From Aurelia coerulea (Eukaryota > Cnidaria > Scyphozoa > Semaeostomeae > Ulmaridae): DNA of 64,000 bases. The position numbers and the translations under genes are program-made. Below the pieces are notes generated by a model. It saw only the letters and a list, made by a program, of their open reading frames with translations. It was not told where the DNA came from and did no database searches. Location of the stretch: NCBI GenBank assembly GCA_039566865.1, contig CM076952.1, positions 13,350,501 to 13,414,500 of the forward strand, written 5' to 3'. This document shows, piece after piece, positions 23,627 to 36,149 of the stretch (positions are counted from its first letter, which is position 1; each line of letters starts with the position of its first letter).

Positions 23627-25789
23627 TAGTCAAAAAAATGTTAATACGTTTCCTAATGGAAAAATCATCGATGATTCGATTGACGTAAATATTTTTTCAT
23701 TTTGATGCCGGGAAATGCCATTTTTTGGGGTGTTTTTACCCCTTGGTCTTGCGAAAAGAGCCTGGACCGAGTGACGTAGAATGATTTATCAAGCGTTCCA
23801 TTCAATTCATCACACATGAAGATACCACTGTGAATGACTGGAAGGAAGGTTCCTAGCTGCCAATGTGCCGTGAGGAAAAGTGAAGATTATTGCATGTTTT
23901 GCCGAGACTTTGGAGATGAATTGGATTCCAATCGCATCAGTAGTACCAAGTGACCACGGGATGATAAATAACAAATGATATGGAGTGATGCAGCCGGTTT
24001 AGAACTGTTTGAAAGCCGCCGTTTATTGACGATGGTTTAGGCCCTCTTGCCCGCATCAAATTCAGGGAAGAGGCGATGATGGAGAGATTGGAAGCATCAA
24101 TTACGGCATGTTGGGAGATCAGATATTCCAATTAATGGACACCTGGAAGTGCTTCCACAATTAAATGGTGAGAATTTGTGATTGAATACTTTATTTGTTT
24201 TTCTTTCATGTGTTGATGTGATAGGTCATTTGAATTTGTGTTCGTTGTGATTGTGAGGCTTTTCACCACCACTTGAGCAAACTTGTCTTGGCCAGAAGCA
24301 CAAAGGGAATCAGATATGAGTTTTCTGCAAACTTATTAAGTCGGCAGTAAGAAAAAAAGGAGCGAATTAAGTGAGCCTAAGATGATATGAAACTGAACAT
24401 GATTTTTGTTAACAGGATTTGCGGTTATCTGTTATTATTGCAATAAATAGAAAATCAAGGTTTGCCTCTAAGGTAGCCAATGTAGAAATATGAAGTTTTG
24501 CGTTTTTATCACAATTTACTGTGGTTGGTTAGCCAATTCAGAGTTAAATGTTTTTGTTATTTATTGTTATTCAGGTCCAACAAATCTGGTATAAACATTG
24601 CTTCGAGCATGGTTGACTCCAATTGGATGAGAATATTTCATGCAAAATGGCCTAGAACTTGAACCCTGCAGGACAAGCTGGAAATTCAAAATTTTATGGA
24701 TACCAAAACATTTCACAAGCAACTGAAACTTTGCCGCTGATGCTATTTTGTATTGCATTGTATTGTATTGTATTGTATAACAAGAAAAAAATGGCAGCAT
24801 ATATTTTTCTCAGCCCAAAATTCTGAGTCTAACACAGTCTCTTGGCCTAGCTTGGCCTCACATCACAATACCTGATATTTCTTGTCACAGGAAAAAATAA
24901 GTTCAGCTTTTGTTATGTGGTTTCATAAAAAATTGAAAATAGATTGCAGAAGAATAAAAGGAGATGAGGTGGGAATCATCCTAAATATGTTTTCATAAAA
25001 GTGAAAGAATTAACTCGGACTTTAGGGCCCAGCTGCAAAATAGCAGTAAATCCTTTTGCAAAAATGAAAGGTATGATCTGTTTTAAGTGAGGGTGGTAGT
25101 ATACTCTACAATATAAAGTTAGTTTGCAGAATTTGGGAAAACCAAACTCCAACTAACGGTTCTCAATTATGTTTGATATTCAACCTAATGTCTCATTCTA
25201 TTCCTGCCCTGACCATCCTCCGCAGGCAGCCCAGGGGTCAAAGAATTGATTGTACAGATGCCTCAGGGGATGGGGCAAGTCTTTTGGCAAATGCCCAGGG
25301 ACTTGGCACTGAACACATGGATACTCCCAAAAACTTTATAAGCAAATGCTATAATCACTACTATTATCAAATGCCCCTGGAAGCAGGGGAAAATTTGCAG
25401 TCAAATGCATGGGGGCCAGGAATATTCTATGAGCAAATACCCAGGGGTGTCCCAGAGAAATGACCAGAGTAGGAATTGAACAAGACATAGGTCCACACTA
25501 CAGTTTCCAAATAGGCCCTGTATGCAACTGTGTTTTTGTCCTGACCTACTTCAGTATTCCTTTTAAAACTTGCATGTAGGTTAGAAGGTAGCAATAATCC
25601 ATTTAATATCATTACTGCTTATTTTCTGTTATTTTGTTACTGAGCATGTGTAGCCAAACTGAAGAAAAATATTGGTAGATTAGGGGCCATCACCATAGCT
25701 TCTCATACTCACAGGTTGAAGAAAATCACAGGCAGTGTTTGTCAAATTCTCTGGATACAACTTAGTGAACATTACACACATCTTTTACA

Positions 25790-26640
25790 AGAAACCAGCC
25801 ATAAGAAGCTCAACTCTCAGGTTGCCAAAAAATTAAGAAACTCCAGTTCTAGGAAAATTTAACTTAAGAAACGATTTACTCCAATAAAGAAACTCCTCAG
25901 CTTAATTTTACTTCATTTTTACTTGTAGCATATTAATCGGAAGGTGCCTGAGTTTTTAATCAGAAACATAGAAAGGGAGGACACTGGGGACATGTGCCCC
26001 CCAAGATTTTGCAATAAAAAAGTGTGCTTTCTATTTTCAGCAGTGCCCCTTTAGCTTTATGAGAAAAGTGCCCTTGAAGTGTCATGCCCTCCAAGTTTGA
26101 GATGCTTCCTACATCCCTGTCTTTTATAAGAAAGAATCTGAGTCAGTACTGAAAGTTTCTTAACATCATCAGATTTGCAGTTCTTAGAGTTAAAAGTTTC
26201 TCAAAGGTTTCAACAATCTTTGTATATATGGCCTTTGCCTTTGTGAATATTTGAAAGCAACATTTTTTGAAGCCTTTCCAGTGTTAGACATTTACTCAAG
26301 TACCTCCTGAGTAATATCAGACAGAAAACAAATTTTAATAAAGTAAAATATGCTGAGGATGCCCTTTATTAAAACTTGATATTTTCTTAAGTTATATGTT
26401 CCCAGTATTGGAGTCTCATAATTTTGGGGGATCTTAGAGTTGAGTTTCGTGTAAGCAGTTTCTCATAAAAAGTATGTGTAAATGTCTAAAAAATAGAGAG
26501 GCTTCAACAACTTTGTTTTGAAATTTTCATAAGGGCATCGGTAGTAGACATGGAGATTGTTATATACAGTAGAACCTTGACATCTGATAATTTTAAGAAA
26601 CTCAAGACTGGTTCAAATTCTTAGTTTCTTCCAAAATAAG
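25790..26640. repeat. Dispersed AGTTTCTTA-rich family, large diverged copy
   Basis: Contains AAGAAACTCC, GTTGCCAAAAAATTAAGAAACT, CAGTATTGGAGTCTCATAATTTT and GTGTTAGACATTTACTCAAG, matching words of the copies at 2035-2520 and 14350-14730, partly in both orientations, so it may be a degraded foldback arm pair. Confidence 0.55.
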
Positions 26641-26903
26641 TGGTTTAATTTTGCACTGAAAGTACATTATCCAAGGAACAGGAAAAGAGAGTTTGATCTC
26701 AAGATTTTATTCCTCTTACTACTCTTATTGGTACCTACTCTTACAAGATCAATGGCAGCATTATACTTCATAAATAAACAAGGGGTAAACTAACTCTTCA
26801 TAAAAATATATGTAACTGTTTCAGTATCTTGAGGCAGTGAAGGCTGTCGTCAGGTCACCTTCATTTTCAAATCCAATTCTGTTTGCACTGAGATCATTTT
26901 TCA

Positions 26904-26983
26904 TCAAAGAGCTAATTGAACAGATATACCAAATGAGTTCTGCATCTCCTCTTCATCTTGGTTGACTTGATCTTTCATTTCAT
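26904..26983 (-). CDS. Candidate terminal exon of an unrecognised gene
   Basis: Minus strand: acceptor TATTTGATATTTTAG, then an 80-nt acidic stretch EMKDQVNQDEEEMQNSFGIS VQLAL ending at TGA (26904-26906). Short, so support is limited to the good splice acceptor and biased acidic composition. No family recognised. Confidence 0.3.
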
Positions 26984-28059
26984 CTAAAATATCAAATAAA
27001 ATTCATTACTCAATGAACAGCAGTCGTTTGGTTAACAAGAGCCAAAAATAACTGCATCTGCTTTGCATTGATTATTTAGGTAATAGGCACCATATGAGTG
27101 GTAAACAAAACCGGTTCCACCAGGTTGAGAGCATTTTCCTATCTGTATGGTTTAGAAACTAGTACCACAAAAGGCAAGGAACGGTCCTCAGAATTTGGGG
27201 TCAGGAGACCTGTTACCAACTGTGCATCCACAGTGCTTTCATTCAAATCAAATCTGAAAATACCATTTCATTCATTATAATTCAAAACGGTCCTCGATAC
27301 TAAACTTAAAACAATCACTGCATCGATATGCTACACCGTCAAATCTCAGAGAGCAGCAACACCAGCACAACAAAACTTGCACCCACCTGAAGGAATGAAC
27401 TCGGGAATTTTTTCTTCGCTCCTCAGACCAACACAGCAAAATCTCTCAGCTTCCAGACATTGATACTATGTTGATCTTACGACGTTTTAGCAGTCTAATT
27501 TCGTCAAAAAGCCAAGTGTAAAATGTAAATCAATATTCTCTGCAGAAAACAGGCTTGTCGAGAGAGTCTTGTTGCTTCAGCTGCCAATAGGCCTAATAAC
27601 CCTTTTGCTTAGATACCATGCTTATACCAAGTTCTCGATGATTCTGCTCTTGTTATGGAAGTATTCCTGAGAACCTGGGAGCTCGTGATTATATCTCATG
27701 CAGCTGCCGTTGTTAAAGTCATCAGAGAGTGGCATTTTCTGCTTTTTAAAACAGTTTACCAGAGGCTTCGCGTCAAGCTTCGCGTGACTTCCAGGCTGAA
27801 CTGCAGTTAAAAACATACCACGCCACAGCGAGTGATAAATCAAAGTACGTCACACATGCCTGTTTGGCAGCGCATTATTTTTCGCACAAAGAAACTTGAT
27901 AATTGGCAATTTAGGGCTTAAAATATGATACTTATAGAAACAATATACAGGAAATAATTACATCATTCGATTCAGCGGCTCTTGTTTATTCGTAATCATT
28001 ACAAAAATGGCATTATCAAAATTTTCACTACTACACTTCAGTGGCACTTTAAAGCTTCT

Positions 28060-29658
28060 TTTTGATTACAAAGTCCAACTTTGTAATCTAAGAAGGGGCT
28101 TCGATGTCAGTCAGAAAGAAAGAAAGTAAGTAAGTAAGTAACCCACTTCCGTCACGCTCGTTATAGCAATTGACTAACATTTTATCTCTGCTGATTGGCG
28201 CTGAAATAAATAAAGCGCACAGAAAGCGCACACAAGACAGAAGTTTCCCGCGATCCTATAGCAAAATTTGACGTCGGCTTATTTCATGTTAGACCGATTT
28301 GACACCATAAGATGGATAAATCACCAAGATGTTTACCCTGACACAATAACAAATTTAACCAGAATTGGCAAGTTCTCGACCTCACTAATAGCTTAATTAT
28401 GTTAAAACGATCGTTTTCTAGAACGAACGCATCATTAGCCACTTATTGATAGCACTGATTATGCAAATAAGTCAACTTTAGAGGATGATGTAACCGGCGG
28501 GCCTGTACAGAGGGTAGTATTCGCAGCATCACTGAAGGTAGAAGGACCTAGAAGGACCTCCCTCCTACACAGCTACAGATGCAAACGTCGCAGGTGAAGT
28601 TGAGAGGAACGGTGCAGAATCTCAGCAAACAATGGCCCCATTAACTGGGGGAAAGCGCGTGATCACACTGAACCAAAACATCTTCATGCATAAGATTCTG
28701 CACAGAGGTTATTTTTTCGTGACTGCTTGTTTCAAATTAGATGCCCGCGAATAGCAACAATTGAAACGTTCTGCATGGCTCTGAATAAAAAATTTTGCGT
28801 TATCGTAAATCTCACATGACGTCTGATTTTTAGACAGACGCACCAATAGTTTTTGATTACAAAGTCCAACTTTGCAATCTAAGAGGGGGCTCCAGGTCAG
28901 TAAGAAAGAAAGAAAGAAAGAAAGTCCGTCACGCTCGTTAAAGCAATTGATTAACGTTTTATCTCTGCTAATTGGCCCTGAAATAAAGAAAGCGCACAGA
29001 AAGCGCATACAAGACAGAAGTTTCCCGCGATCCGATAGTAACATTTGACGTCGGCTTTTTTCATGTTAGACAGATTTGACACCATAAGATGGATAAATCA
29101 CCTTGATGTTTACCCTGGCACAACAACAAATTTACGCAGAATTGGCACGTTCTTGACTTCATTTGCAGCTTAATTATGTTAAAACAATCGTTTCTAGAAC
29201 GAACGCATCATTAGCCACTTATTGATAGTATTCATTATGCAAATAAGTCAACTTTAGGGGATGATGTAACCGGCAGCCTGCACAGAGGCTAACATTTGCA
29301 GCATCACCAAAGGTAGAAGGACCCCCCTCCTAAACAGCAACGGATGCAATCATCGCAGGTGAAGTTGAGAGGAAAGGTGCAGAATCCCAGCAACCAATAG
29401 CCCCATTGACTGGGGGAAGGCACGCGATCACACTAAACCAAAACATCTTCATGCATATGATTCTGCACATAGGTTATTTTCGTCAATGCTTGTCTCAAAC
29501 TAGATGCCCACGAATAGAAACGTTCTGCAGGGTTCTGCATAAACATTACCCTGGGTACCAGCCTCTCTAACATGGTACCCATGGTACATAAACATAAGTA
29601 ATTTTGCGTTATCGTAAATATGACATGACATCTAATTTGATACAGATGCACCAATAGT
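28060..29658 (+). repeat. Tandem duplication of a ~790-bp unit
   Basis: 28060-28850 and 28851-29658 are direct copies. Each begins TTTTGATTACAAAGTCCAAC (a 25-bp palindrome GATTACAAAGT..ACTTTGTAATC), contains a GAAA/AGTA microsatellite, TCACGCTCGTTA, AAAGCGCACAGAAAGCGCA and CACCATAAGATGGATAAATC, and ends CACCAATAGT. Divergence is scattered substitutions and small indels. No coding sequence is supported. Confidence 0.85.
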
Positions 29659-30142
29659 TTCATGCAGAGACGAAGCAAACTAGGGGTAATGACTTTTGAT
29701 TTTTTGCGTATCATCCTCGTTTGACATAAAGATCAAAATATTGCTTTTCAGGCGATTCTTGTCCTTATACAAGGCGCTTAATTTTCTGCTGAAGGTGACT
29801 TTAGCAGCAACACTCATCTCTCTGACTGTAGCTAAAACAGCATCAACGATCATTTGGGGTTATGAAGAAATCAATATTCAAATTTTCTTATGCTTGCTTA
29901 GCTCAGGACGGACTTTGTAATCATCCAAAAGGATCTTATGTTTTATGCACGAACTGCGCAAACTAGGGGTAATGACTTTTGATTTTTTGCGAGGCGATTC
30001 TAGTTCTTATACAAGGGGCTGGACTTTCTATCGAAGGCGAAAAAACAGCATCCACGATCATTTGGGGTTTTGAAGAAATCTATATTCAGATATTCTTATG
30101 CTTGCTTAGCTCATGACAGACTTTGTAATCATCCAAAAGGAT
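29657..30142 (+). repeat. Second tandem duplication (~280 and ~200 bp)
   Basis: The words CAAACTAGGGGTAATGACTT and ATCCACGATCATTTGGGGTT-type sequence, and GACTTTGTAATCATCCAAAA, occur once in 29657-29939 and again in 29940-30142. The second unit is internally shorter. The right end is the junction with the gypsy RNase H. Confidence 0.8.
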
Positions 30143-30143
30143 C

Positions 30144-30780
30144 TTATGTTTCAGTCTGCGAATATCTACGTTCAACATTCGACAATGAGCGACTAGCATA
30201 CGCAATAACTTTATAATCCGATTCATCTCTTGCACTTTGGGCTAAAATAGCTGAAACTCCTACCGGGCTTGCATCGACTGTGACCATCGTATCTTTCTTC
30301 GTGTCAAAATAACCCATCACCGGGGCTGATACTAGCGCCTGTTTGAGTTTATCAAAAGCTCTCTGTGTGTTCTTGCTCCAATGAAGATCGTGCATTTTTC
30401 TTCGTAAGCTCACGTAAGGGAGGGTGCTGTAATTGTAGGGTAGTCGTGTATGTACTTGGAGCTGTAATTTGACATACCAAGCAAGCTGCAAACTTCTTGT
30501 GCAATTGTAGGTTGTGCTGCATTTTGAAAATCTTCAATTCTCTTTGGATCAGGGTGTGTCCCATCTGCTGAGAATATTTGACCGAAAAAATCAAGCGTTG
30601 GCTGTAGGAATTTACATTTTTTTGCATTCAATGTAAAGCCTTTTTCTTGCAATCGGTTAAGACATTCTTTGAGTGCTGTGTCATGTTCTTTTCTTGTAGA
30701 ACCATACAGGATAATGTCGTCAGCTATGTTGCGTACACCTTTGATGCCTTGGAGGTCGTGGGGTAGTCATTGTCTTTCGC
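30144..30780 (-). pseudogene. Ty3/gypsy pol fragment: RT end and start of RNase H
   Basis: From about 30775 downwards: the catalytic box as IADDIILYGSTRKEHD, then LQEKGFTLNAKKCKFLQPTL, FFGQIFSADGTHPDPKRIED and LLGMSNYSSKYIHDYPTI, followed after a frameshift by KNTQRAFDKLKQALVSAPVM, VTVDASPVGVSAILAQ and the RNase H start VIAYASRSLSNVERRYSQTE. It stops where RNase H is interrupted; the continuation is at 23626 and below. The 5' part of the element is missing. Confidence 0.88.
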
Positions 30781-31100
30781 TCCCGTTGGTGTCATCCCTG
30801 TGATGTTGTGCAGTGGTTGGATAGGTATGTTTCTTAAGTCTTGGTGTGACATTGAAGTCCTTTTTCAGAGTAAGAGCCTTTGCATTAACTACTTAATGAA
30901 CCCTTACAGGAAAATAAATTGATTGGATTATGAGATATATAGAAGATTTCATAACACTGAATGTATCTTCCCTAAAACGGATCAATTTCCATGAGCACCT
31001 AGGACGATCAATAATAGAAATATTGAAATTTTTGCACAATAGGTAACTCTTGTATGCTCGCTCAACACTTCAAACAAATTAGAAAGCCAATCGATGTTAC

Positions 31101-31251
31101 CTTTAAGATGCATTTCAGTGTTCAGGTCGCTGGTTTCATCATCTGTATACAAATCAACAACATCCGTTTTACTACCATCTATCACGCATTTCTCCAAGAT
31201 TCGTATCTTCATTGCCTTATCAGTGACTATGTCTTTAAATAGCCATTTTGC
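31101..31251 (-). CDS. Candidate exon, unidentified modular gene
   Basis: Minus strand: acceptor AATATTTTATTTACAG, then 151 nt open in phase 0 to a possible GTAACA donor. Reads AKWLFKDIVTDKAMKIRILE, KCVIDGSKTDVVDLYTDDET and SDLNTEMHLK. The frame stays open beyond the donor (GNIDWLSNLFEVLSEHT), and that extension also resembles the exon at 62458-62541, so the true 3' boundary is uncertain. Similar segments occur as separate exons at 61-63.4 kb on the same strand. Family not recognised. Confidence 0.5.
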
Positions 31252-31456
31252 CTGTAAATAAAATATTCACATTAACTCACCATAAAGAAAGCAACATTCG
31301 ACTGCCTGAAAAGTTCAATTAAGTTTCATATATTTTAGAATTATAAACATACGATAAAAAAGTTTAACTTTAAGATACAATAAACTGCTTAGTGAGTCAA
31401 AAATGGGACCATTTGCTTTAACCCTTGCCTGGGGAGGTGCAGATTCCACCCCTAGG

Positions 31457-32347
31457 CTTAACCCTATTCGTATTGGGGGGCGTTTTTCGCCCCCCTACCA
31501 GTTTCTGCTGTGCTACGCTAAAACGACAAGAGATATAACCACCAGTTTTGGTGACTTTTACTCAAATTTCATAGGCAATTAAATTCTTAACATTTCATTG
31601 TTCTACCTCTGATCATGTGACAACAGTAATACTATATTTGGAGAGTATTCAACAACAAAAAAGCTTAAAATGTCCGTAGTATTTGTGGCGTTTGCCTGAT
31701 CGATCTCAAACATGCACCATTCGATTGCATTTGATGAGTACTTTCATTTGTTATATCAATTTTTCATATTTGCTTATGTCAGCAAAATTTAATATCTATG
31801 ACGTCTTTCACATTTATGACGTCATTTCTCTAATGAAGAAGTGTAAAATATAATTTTGTTTAGTCTCATTTGCTTCATCTTATTAATTTGATTCATTTTG
31901 AGTCTATATTTACCAGATAAAAGCACAGGACTGGCAAAAACCTGCGATGAAAGCAACTGCATGTAACAAAAGGCTAATTTAAGGCTAATTGTGCAAAAAA
32001 TAGAAACTAAAAAATTTTGGAAAGTATATATTTTTAAACTGTGACATGTTTCCTACTATTTGAAAAAATTTGGAGAAAATCGGTTGAGTGGTTGATTAAA
32101 TAGAATTTTTCTGGTTAAGAAGGTATAAAATTTGCCAACTTTCCTCAGTTTTTCGGTTGCGTAGGAACGAATCACGTGACTTATTAATTGTCATTGTTAT
32201 ATTCGAATAGCCAATTGTCTAAAGAACAATATGGGTAAGTCTTATTTTTATATCTTTGTAGTTTTGGAGAAAAAGAGAGGGGGCGAAAAACGCCCCCCCC
32301 CCCAGTACAAAATACCTAAAAAATCGCCCAGTACAAATAGGATTAAG
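31457..32347. mobile_element. MITE-like element with G/C hairpins at both ends
   Basis: Left end CTTAACCCTATTCGTATTGG then GGGCGTTTTTCGCCCCCC; right end GGGGGCGAAAAACGCCCCCC then AAATAGGATTAAG. Ends are inverted, and each carries its own self-complementary G/C hairpin. Related in design to 10961-11661. The open frame over the right end (32231-32452) is not credible as a gene. Confidence 0.7.
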
Positions 32348-32861
32348 GCAATTTACTCGGAATATCAGCTTAAGCAATTGATTAAGAGCTACACCACAGT
32401 TTCTACAAAAATAATTAGCATAATGAACAACGAATCAGCAAAACACTATTGACCATTTCTCTACCACTAGAAAATAATACATATCTGAAGTAGATTTCCT
32501 GGATCTGGGGATGGTCGATCATTATCTGGTGTACGGAATACGAAAAATAGACGCCCAAAGACTCAAAACAAATTGCCAAAGATAATAGAGTCCCGGAATC
32601 TAAACAAATATGATTTTCAGCTTTTCAGTATCATCTGCATCAGAAAGAATTGGAGACCATCCTCAGCCTCCTTGCCAACGATCCAAACAGTATGGCAGCC
32701 ACGTTTCAGGAGATTTTGGAATTAATCCTTAACATTCATGCACCCTTGAGAAAAAAAGTGAATACGTCTGAGTTATCCTGCACCATGGATAACTCCTGAA
32801 ATAAGGAAACTTATGAAGGAAAGAGATGTGATAAATTCTCATGATATGTGGCAGCCACATA

Positions 32862-33803
32862 CAGTCGTGGCCAAAAGTTTAAGACCACAATTTTGTCAAC
32901 AACGTTTCTTGGCCTAACGATATGGAACCCTACCACTCTGTCTATTTTACTCTCTTGGGGTTATTCAGATCAATTTTCCATGTAGATTCCATATGTTGAT
33001 GTTGTTTTTCTAAATTTTTTGGCGCCATTTTGCTATGACGTCACAATGAAATATATAGAAATTCTCGAAAATTGCAGTGGTTCTGCCGAAAAGGGTTGTG
33101 ACCCAAAAATTGTGTTACTCGGCGGGATTTTACATTAATCTATGCACAATTCATTTCTATAATTTGTTTGAAAAATATCGAAACTCCACGAAGAATATTG
33201 CTTCAGGGAAAAAGGAAGTAGAGGGCATTCAGTCCACAGCTATGGCCATAAGTTTAAGACCAGACCTTGGATTTTTAGTTTGAAGTTAAGAATCACATAG
33301 TCATTCGAATTGATGTTCAAGAATCAAATAATTAATTGAATTATCGAGCATCACAGGCTCTTACCTCATAAGCACAGATTGTTTTTCACGCCTTTCCAAG
33401 GGCGGTCTTAAACTTATGGCCGAAGCTGTGGACATAAGGCCCTCCAGTACCCTTTTCCCTGAAGCAATATTCTTCGTGAAGTTTCAATATTCTGCAAACA
33501 AAGCATAGAAATGAACTGTGCATAGATCGGTGCAAAATTCAGCTGTGAGTAACACAACTTTTGGGTCACACCCCTTTTCGGCGGAACCATATAAATTTCT
33601 GAGAATTTCTATCTGTTTCATTGTGACGTCATATCAAAGTGGCGCCGAAATTAAAAAAACAACATCAACATTTGGAATCTACGTGGAAATTTGATCTAAA
33701 TCAACCCCAAGAGAGTTAAATGGTCAGAGTGGTAGGGTTTCATATCGTTAGGCCAAGAAATGTTGTTGACAAAGATGTGGTCTTAAACTTTTGGCCACGA
33801 TTG
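32862..33803. mobile_element. MITE-D, 942 bp Tc1-type hairpin element
   Basis: Left end CAGTCGTGGCCAAAAGTTTA and right end ...TTTGGCCACGATTG are inverted, with TA duplications (32860-32861, 33804-33805). The ends match the TIR style of Tc1-like transposons. The two halves are inverted copies almost throughout (for example CTATGGCCATAAGTTTAAGA near 33240 against 33408-33424), meeting near 33340. No transposase. Confidence 0.88.
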
Positions 33804-34709
33804 TAAGTCACTTCGTAACAAAGTAACTAAAGCAATGCGAGATGCTTTGCAGTCATACTATCTGGGTATCATAGATGAAAGTAAAGAAAATCCAAAACGT
33901 ATGTGGAAGACTGTAAATAAGTTATTGAATAGGGACACTCGCTCTGTCGGGGATTCTAGCCTCAAAAATTGAAGCGCGTCAACTCACCAAAGAGAAGGAT
34001 ATTGCCGAAGCTCTTTAGCAGCACTGTGTTACAGTAGGTCCAAAACTAGCCAAAAAACTGGAATCAAAAAATGACAACGACCCTCTTATCAAAACCATCA
34101 CCCAAATTAAAAAACTTATGTCTACGTTGATAGATAATATTTATGTATCAAATGCAATATCCAAATTGAAGAATGGAAAAGCACCGGAACCAGATTAAAT
34201 CTCCACGAGGCTAGTAAAGAATTAAAGATTATATCCGGAAACCATTGACAATGATGTACAATGAGTCCCTCAAAACAGGTTTTCTCCAGAATTTTGGAAA
34301 TTAGCAAATTTCATTCCCATTGTTAAATCCGGTCCAAAAAATGATGCAAACAGTTAGAGGCCAATCTCTGTGATTGCCATATTTTCAAGAATTTTGGAAA
34401 ATATTGTGCATGACCAGATGTTTGAATTTCTTCAGCCCATACTTATGAAAAATCAGATTGCTTTTAGAAAACTGTATTCAACAAGAATATCCTCGATAAA
34501 CAGTACTGACTCCTGGTACGCCGCAATGGACAGAAGAGAGGTGAACTATTTTTCTCGACCTGAAAACAGCATTTGATACATCAACCACGCCATCTTATTA
34601 AAGAAGCAAGAGAAATACGGTATAAGAGGAATAACATGCAATTGGTTTAAGTCTTATTTGGACAATAGGGAACAGTTTTGTATAAGTATTTGGACAATAG
34701 GGAACAGTT

Positions 34710-35615
34710 TTGAGCTCTCTGTATCACATAATTGAGCTCCACTCCCCTAATGTGGCAGCATATGCTGATGATACACAGCTTTATCTTGGTTTCAATTCAT
34801 CTAGTGCTGAAGAACGAATCCAGGCAGCAAAGGATATTGAAAACTGCATATCAGACATTCGTGCATGGATGCTCACTCATCGCTTGAAAATCAATGATGA
34901 CAAAACTGAATTATTAGTTATTGGTACAAATCAACAGCTAGCAAAAGTACCAAATCTGTCAATAAAAGTTGGATCTGCTGTGGTTGAAATGTCTGACACT
35001 GCAAGAAATCTGGGCGTAGTATTTGATAGCAAAATGACCATGGAGAAGAACGTAAATAATATCAGTAAGAAGGCTTTTTCTCAATTGAGACGACTGAGGC
35101 TGGTCAGACAGTACTTGTTAAAAGAAGCCACAGAATCACTGGTCCATTCGTTTGTTTCATCAACACTTGATTATTGTAACCTACTGTTGTATGGATGTGC
35201 AAAACACCTGCTGGATAAACTACAAAAGGTTCAAAATTGTGCAGCACGAGTTGTGATGGGAGGCCGTAGATATGACCACGTGAAACCTCTCCTCAAAGCT
35301 CTGCATTGGTTGCCAGTGGCACAACGAATAGATTTTAAAATTGCATTGTTGACGTATAAATGCCTGAATGGACTTGCACCTAAATATCTCGCTGATCTCT
35401 TGGAAGTTCAGGAAAGCTGCAGAGTACTGAGATCAAATAAGAAAAATAGACTGAAGCTACCAATGACAAGAACTAAAACACTTGGCACCAGAGCATTTAC
35501 ATATGCTGCTCCTGCAGTATGGAACTCTTTACCGGAAAATATAAAGAACACAAGATGTATAAAAACTTTCAAGAGGCTCCTGAAAACACACTATTTTGAA
35601 CTAGCGTACAATTAG
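34710..35615 (+). pseudogene. L2-like LINE ORF2 C-terminal half
   Basis: About 300 uninterrupted codons beginning near the catalytic AAYADDTQLYL box. Then LKINDDKTELLVIG, LGVVFDSKMTMEKNV, LDYCNLLLYGCAKHLLDKLQ, the diagnostic KALHWLPVAQRIDFKIALLT and YKCLNGLAPKYLADLL, and APAVWNSLPENIKNTRCIKT near the end. The HWLPV...RIDFKI block is typical of the L2/CR1 side of non-LTR elements. The frame is intact, so the copy is young, but the fingers, first catalytic Asp and endonuclease are absent. Confidence 0.88.
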
Positions 35616-35834
35616 TGTTGGACTACGGTGGAGGAAGATCTTTTTTCAATAAGTCATCAAGAATATTGCAAATTTTAACATGCTTTTAATTTTTTTTATA
35701 CATAATCTTAAATCGGATTTTAAAATTGTGAATAGGACTTAGACTGTAAAGCGCAACCGAGTATCTTTTAGTATTGTGGCGCTATACAAATTTTGCATGA
35801 TTATTATTATCATTATTATTATTATTATTATTAT
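34713..35834 (+). mobile_element. L2-like LINE, 5'-truncated, ATT tail
   Basis: Starts within the RT palm just before YADD, carries the rest of ORF2, a ~180-bp 3' UTR and ends in an ATT/ATTATT microsatellite (about 35799-35834). It interrupts LINE A. A 26-bp stretch TATTTGGACAATAGGGAACA... occurs twice immediately upstream (34656-34681, 34687-34712), probably created at or before insertion. Confidence 0.82.
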
Positions 35835-36149
35835 CTTCGAGTTCACTCCTAAAGTTCATAGTTTGGAGGAATTGTTAATTGTTCATCATCAAGCGTCAAG
35901 CTCCAACAAGTAGCCTCAGACACTCAATACTTTTCTCAGTATTCCAGCTGTTCCAAGGAGGGCTGATTTCTGGATGCAGTGAATATCATCTAGCAATCCT
36001 AAACTCTTCAAGTGTTCTCTTAGAACGGGCACAAGTCATGGTCTAAAATAATAACTTGCGGAATATCTCAAGACTCTTGCCTCGGTCCACTGATCTTCAT
36101 AATCTACCTGAATGATTTTGAAATATACTGAGAATTATCAAAAGCCAGC

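Larger units (their letters stand above)
23612..30147. other. 6.5-kb insertion splitting the gypsy RNase H
   Basis: Minus-strand RNase H stops being readable at 30147 (after RRYSQTE) and resumes at about 23615 (SIVWAKGH), as if the two halves were once adjacent except for a few bases. The segment between them holds a dispersed-family copy (25790-26640), an exon-like stretch (26904-26983) and tandem duplications (28060-30142). No transposase or clear terminal inverted repeats were recognised. It could be a large non-autonomous element, several successive insertions, or a rearrangement. Confidence 0.6.
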
